Source of the DNA: Candidatus Ventricola intestinavium
GTDB lineage: Bacteria > Bacillota > Clostridia > Christensenellales > Aristaeellaceae
Direction: 5' to 3'
DNA: 6,601 bases
Assembly: GCA_018715105.1 (NCBI GenBank)
Contig: DVMG01000111.1
Location: forward strand, 1 to 6,601
A model generated the notes under the pieces. That model was given only the letters and a program-made list of their open reading frames with translations, made no database searches and had not been told where the DNA came from. Both the position numbers and the translations under genes were made by a program. Shown in pieces: positions 5,377-6,601 of the stretch; the stretch's first letter is position 1; the number at the start of each line of letters is the position of its first letter.

Positions 5377-6468
5377 TCACACCTCGTAGACCTGCTGCGT
5401 CGGGGCATAGTCCGAGTTGTAGGCAATCACCTTCTTAAAGTCGTTCTGCGCGGCGATGCGCAGCATATCCTCCTGCGTGCAGTGCACGGCGCAGCGCAGA
5501 AACTGCGCCTTCCCCGCGTGCATGAGCAGCGCGGCATTGCTGTTCGGCTCCACGGTGCCGGTAAAGATCACGCGGCCGCCGCAGATCAGGATTCGCCTGA
5601 CCAGCTCCACCGCATCGGGCGCATCCAGCTGGGGATCGCTGAGAAAATACACCCCCAGCGCAATAAAATTCTGAGGGATGGCGCGCACAAAAACATCCCC
5701 CAGCATCTCCAAAGCCTGGGGCCTGACCCACATGGCTGTGGCGTCCAGATGGCCCAGCTCTTTGATAAAATGCATGTCGGCAAACACATCCGTGTGCGGC
5801 AGCCGCTCGCTGATGTAGCTGAGCAGCCCCAGCCCGCGCCCAAAGCGCGGAACGGGCAGCAGCACGGGACGCCCATCGGCAAGGGCTCGCGAAATGGCAT
5901 CCATCAGCGCGTCGATCTGCTCCCTGCGGGAGCCTGAACGCTGCGCGCCGTAGTCGCAGTCAAGAACGGCCAGATCCGCACTCAGGCCGACAATGGGGTC
6001 AACGGCGTGCACGCGTGCGCTGTCATAATAATCTCCAGAAAAGAACAGGGTGCGCTCCTCCTCCGTCAGCCGAAGCCAGACGCTCCCGGAGCAGTGGCCG
6101 CTGCGGCCCCATTCCACCGTGATGCCGCCGGGCAGCCGGGCCGGGGTGCGCGGCAGGCACAGCCCCTCCAGTACAATCGGGTCATCTACGGGAAAAGGGA
6201 GCTGGCGCGCGGTTTCCGTGGTCAGCACCACGCGGCCCGTAAAGCCATTGCTGATCAGATAGGGCAGCGCGCCGGACTGGTTTTCATGCGAGTGGCTGAG
6301 AAACAGATACCGGCTTGCCCGGATCTGTTCCGAAGTCAGGTGCGGGCGCTCATCCCCCTTGTACCCGCGCTGATAACCGCAGTCCACCATGAACGATGCG
6401 TCCCGTCCCTCGACAAAGTAACAGTGCCTTTTCTGCGTACAGGGCTTTCCTGTGAGATAGAGCTTCAT
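5377..6468 (-). CDS. Beta-CASP-type MBL-fold protein with an altered second metal site
   Basis: The 363-residue protein follows the beta-CASP MBL layout of RNase J, CPSF73 and YSH1-like nucleases. Visible in order are DCG (29-31); motif 2 as SHSHENQSGALPYL (58-71); GHCSGS (124-129) with His125; SGD (144-146) with Asp146; the motif A region DCDYG (170-174); LPVPRFGRG (204-212); IFTG (302-305); a motif B-like His329; and AYNSD (349-353) where motif C normally reads VHG. His59, His61, His125 and Asp146, the first zinc site, are kept. The Asp-His of HxHxDH is Asn63-Gln64 and the motif C His is Asn351, so the second zinc site appears lost. Activity on RNA is therefore doubtful; it may be a one-metal hydrolase or a binding protein. 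The start is ATG at 6468 with GGGGAG nine bases upstream; a TTG at 6477 directly abuts that site and is disfavoured. The gene is monocistronic, with its own promoter and terminator. Confidence 0.85.
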   Translation of the reverse strand: MKLYLTGKPCTQKRHCYFVEGRDASFMVDCGYQRGYKGDERPHLTSEQIRASRYLFLSHSHENQSGALPYLISNGFTGRVVLTTETARQLPFPVDDPIVLEGLCLPRTPARLPGGITVEWGRSGHCSGSVWLRLTEEERTLFFSGDYYDSARVHAVDPIVGLSADLAVLDCDYGAQRSGSRREQIDALMDAISRALADGRPVLLPVPRFGRGLGLLSYISERLPHTDVFADMHFIKELGHLDATAMWVRPQALEMLGDVFVRAIPQNFIALGVYFLSDPQLDAPDAVELVRRILICGGRVIFTGTVEPNSNAALLMHAGKAQFLRCAVHCTQEDMLRIAAQNDFKKVIAYNSDYAPTQQVYEV

Positions 6469-6519
6469 TTCCGTCAACTCCCCGCCATACCGCGCAAGAA
6501 CTCCTTATGCGTATCGTAT

Positions 6520-6548
6520 AGTATAGTACAAAAAGGCTATAGCGTAAA
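6520..6548 (-). promoter_or_regulatory. Sigma-A-type promoter of the beta-CASP gene
   Basis: On the minus strand TTTACG (6543-6548) and TATACT (6520-6525) are separated by exactly 17 bases, with four of six and five of six matches to the vegetative consensus. Transcription would start near 6513, giving a leader of about 45 bases before the ATG at 6468. The leader contains an extra AAGGAG and a four-codon frame (MAGS, stop) ending just before the gene. The remaining 50 bases to the right edge show no recognisable gene. Confidence 0.7.
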
Positions 6549-6601
6549 CAGAAAAAGCGCGTGTTTCCCTGCTTTTGTTGAAACGGGCCGTGCACATGTG
6601 T

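Noticed and set aside
5071..5937. A 288-codon plus-strand frame through the spacer and the beta-CASP gene
   Set aside because: Its first third translates repeat R2 and hairpins and the rest is antisense to the beta-CASP gene; the composition is low-quality and there is no ribosome binding site.
180..6468. The two MBL-fold genes as a functional pair
   Set aside because: They belong to different MBL subfamilies, lie over 4 kb apart and have separate transcription signals, so their co-occurrence is probably coincidental.
6478..6508. Four-codon leader peptide (MAGS) with upstream AAGGAG before the beta-CASP gene
   Set aside because: It is too short and carries no regulatory codon run or attenuator hairpins. 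The AAGGAG spacing is also long, so it is probably chance.
1..6601. CRISPR array, tRNA, insertion sequence or defence system
   Set aside because: No regularly spaced direct repeats, tRNA-like folds, transposase frames or nuclease-toxin pairings were found; the repeats present are palindromic and irregularly spaced.

Overview
The window looks like a chromosomal segment of a GC-rich member of the Bacillota, probably a Clostridia-type anaerobe. Grounds for this are strong GGAGG-type ribosome binding sites, vegetative sigma-A-type promoters (TTTACG-17-TATACT and an extended TGGTATAAT), intrinsic terminators, and a DUF1934/YwiB-type protein, a family known mainly from that phylum. The lineage is inferred; no ribosomal or other phylogenetic marker is present. 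All supported genes lie on the minus strand. No tRNA, rRNA, CRISPR array, transposase or phage gene was seen.

In transcription order (right to left): (1) A sigma-A-like promoter at 6520-6548 drives a beta-CASP-type metallo-beta-lactamase-fold protein (5377-6468). Its first zinc site is intact, but the ligands expected for the second zinc are replaced by Asn, Gln and Asn. Its transcript runs through a roughly 180-nt structured 3' region and ends at a clear intrinsic terminator (5172-5193). (2) A promoter at 5075-5103 starts a four-gene operon with a roughly 145-nt leader: a Gpi18-like GT-C mannosyltransferase (3492-4922), a divergent paralogue lacking the catalytic signature residues (2053-3495), a DUF1934 calycin-like protein (1614-2060) and an unrecognised 186-residue protein (1066-1626). 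The genes overlap by 4, 8 and 13 bases, so translation is probably coupled. (3) After a 240-bp spacer packed with inverted repeats comes a UlaG/Lactamase_B_3-type MBL hydrolase with all its motifs (180-824). (4) At the left edge there may be the first codons of another membrane-protein gene.

The two larger spacers (825-1065 and 4923-5376) share a diverged palindromic repeat of about 49 bp (930-978 and 5205-5253, inverted relative to each other), with a shorter third relative at 5010-5040. This looks like a REP/MITE-type dispersed intergenic element.

How the genes work together is inferred. The two integral membrane GT-C-fold proteins probably build or modify a polyprenyl-linked glycan, glycolipid or glycoprotein on the outer face of the membrane, with the second perhaps acting as a non-catalytic partner. 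The cytosolic DUF1934 and 186-residue proteins are co-translated with them but have no known link to glycosylation. The most interesting signals are the one-metal beta-CASP variant, the active/degenerate GT-C pair and the dispersed repeat family.
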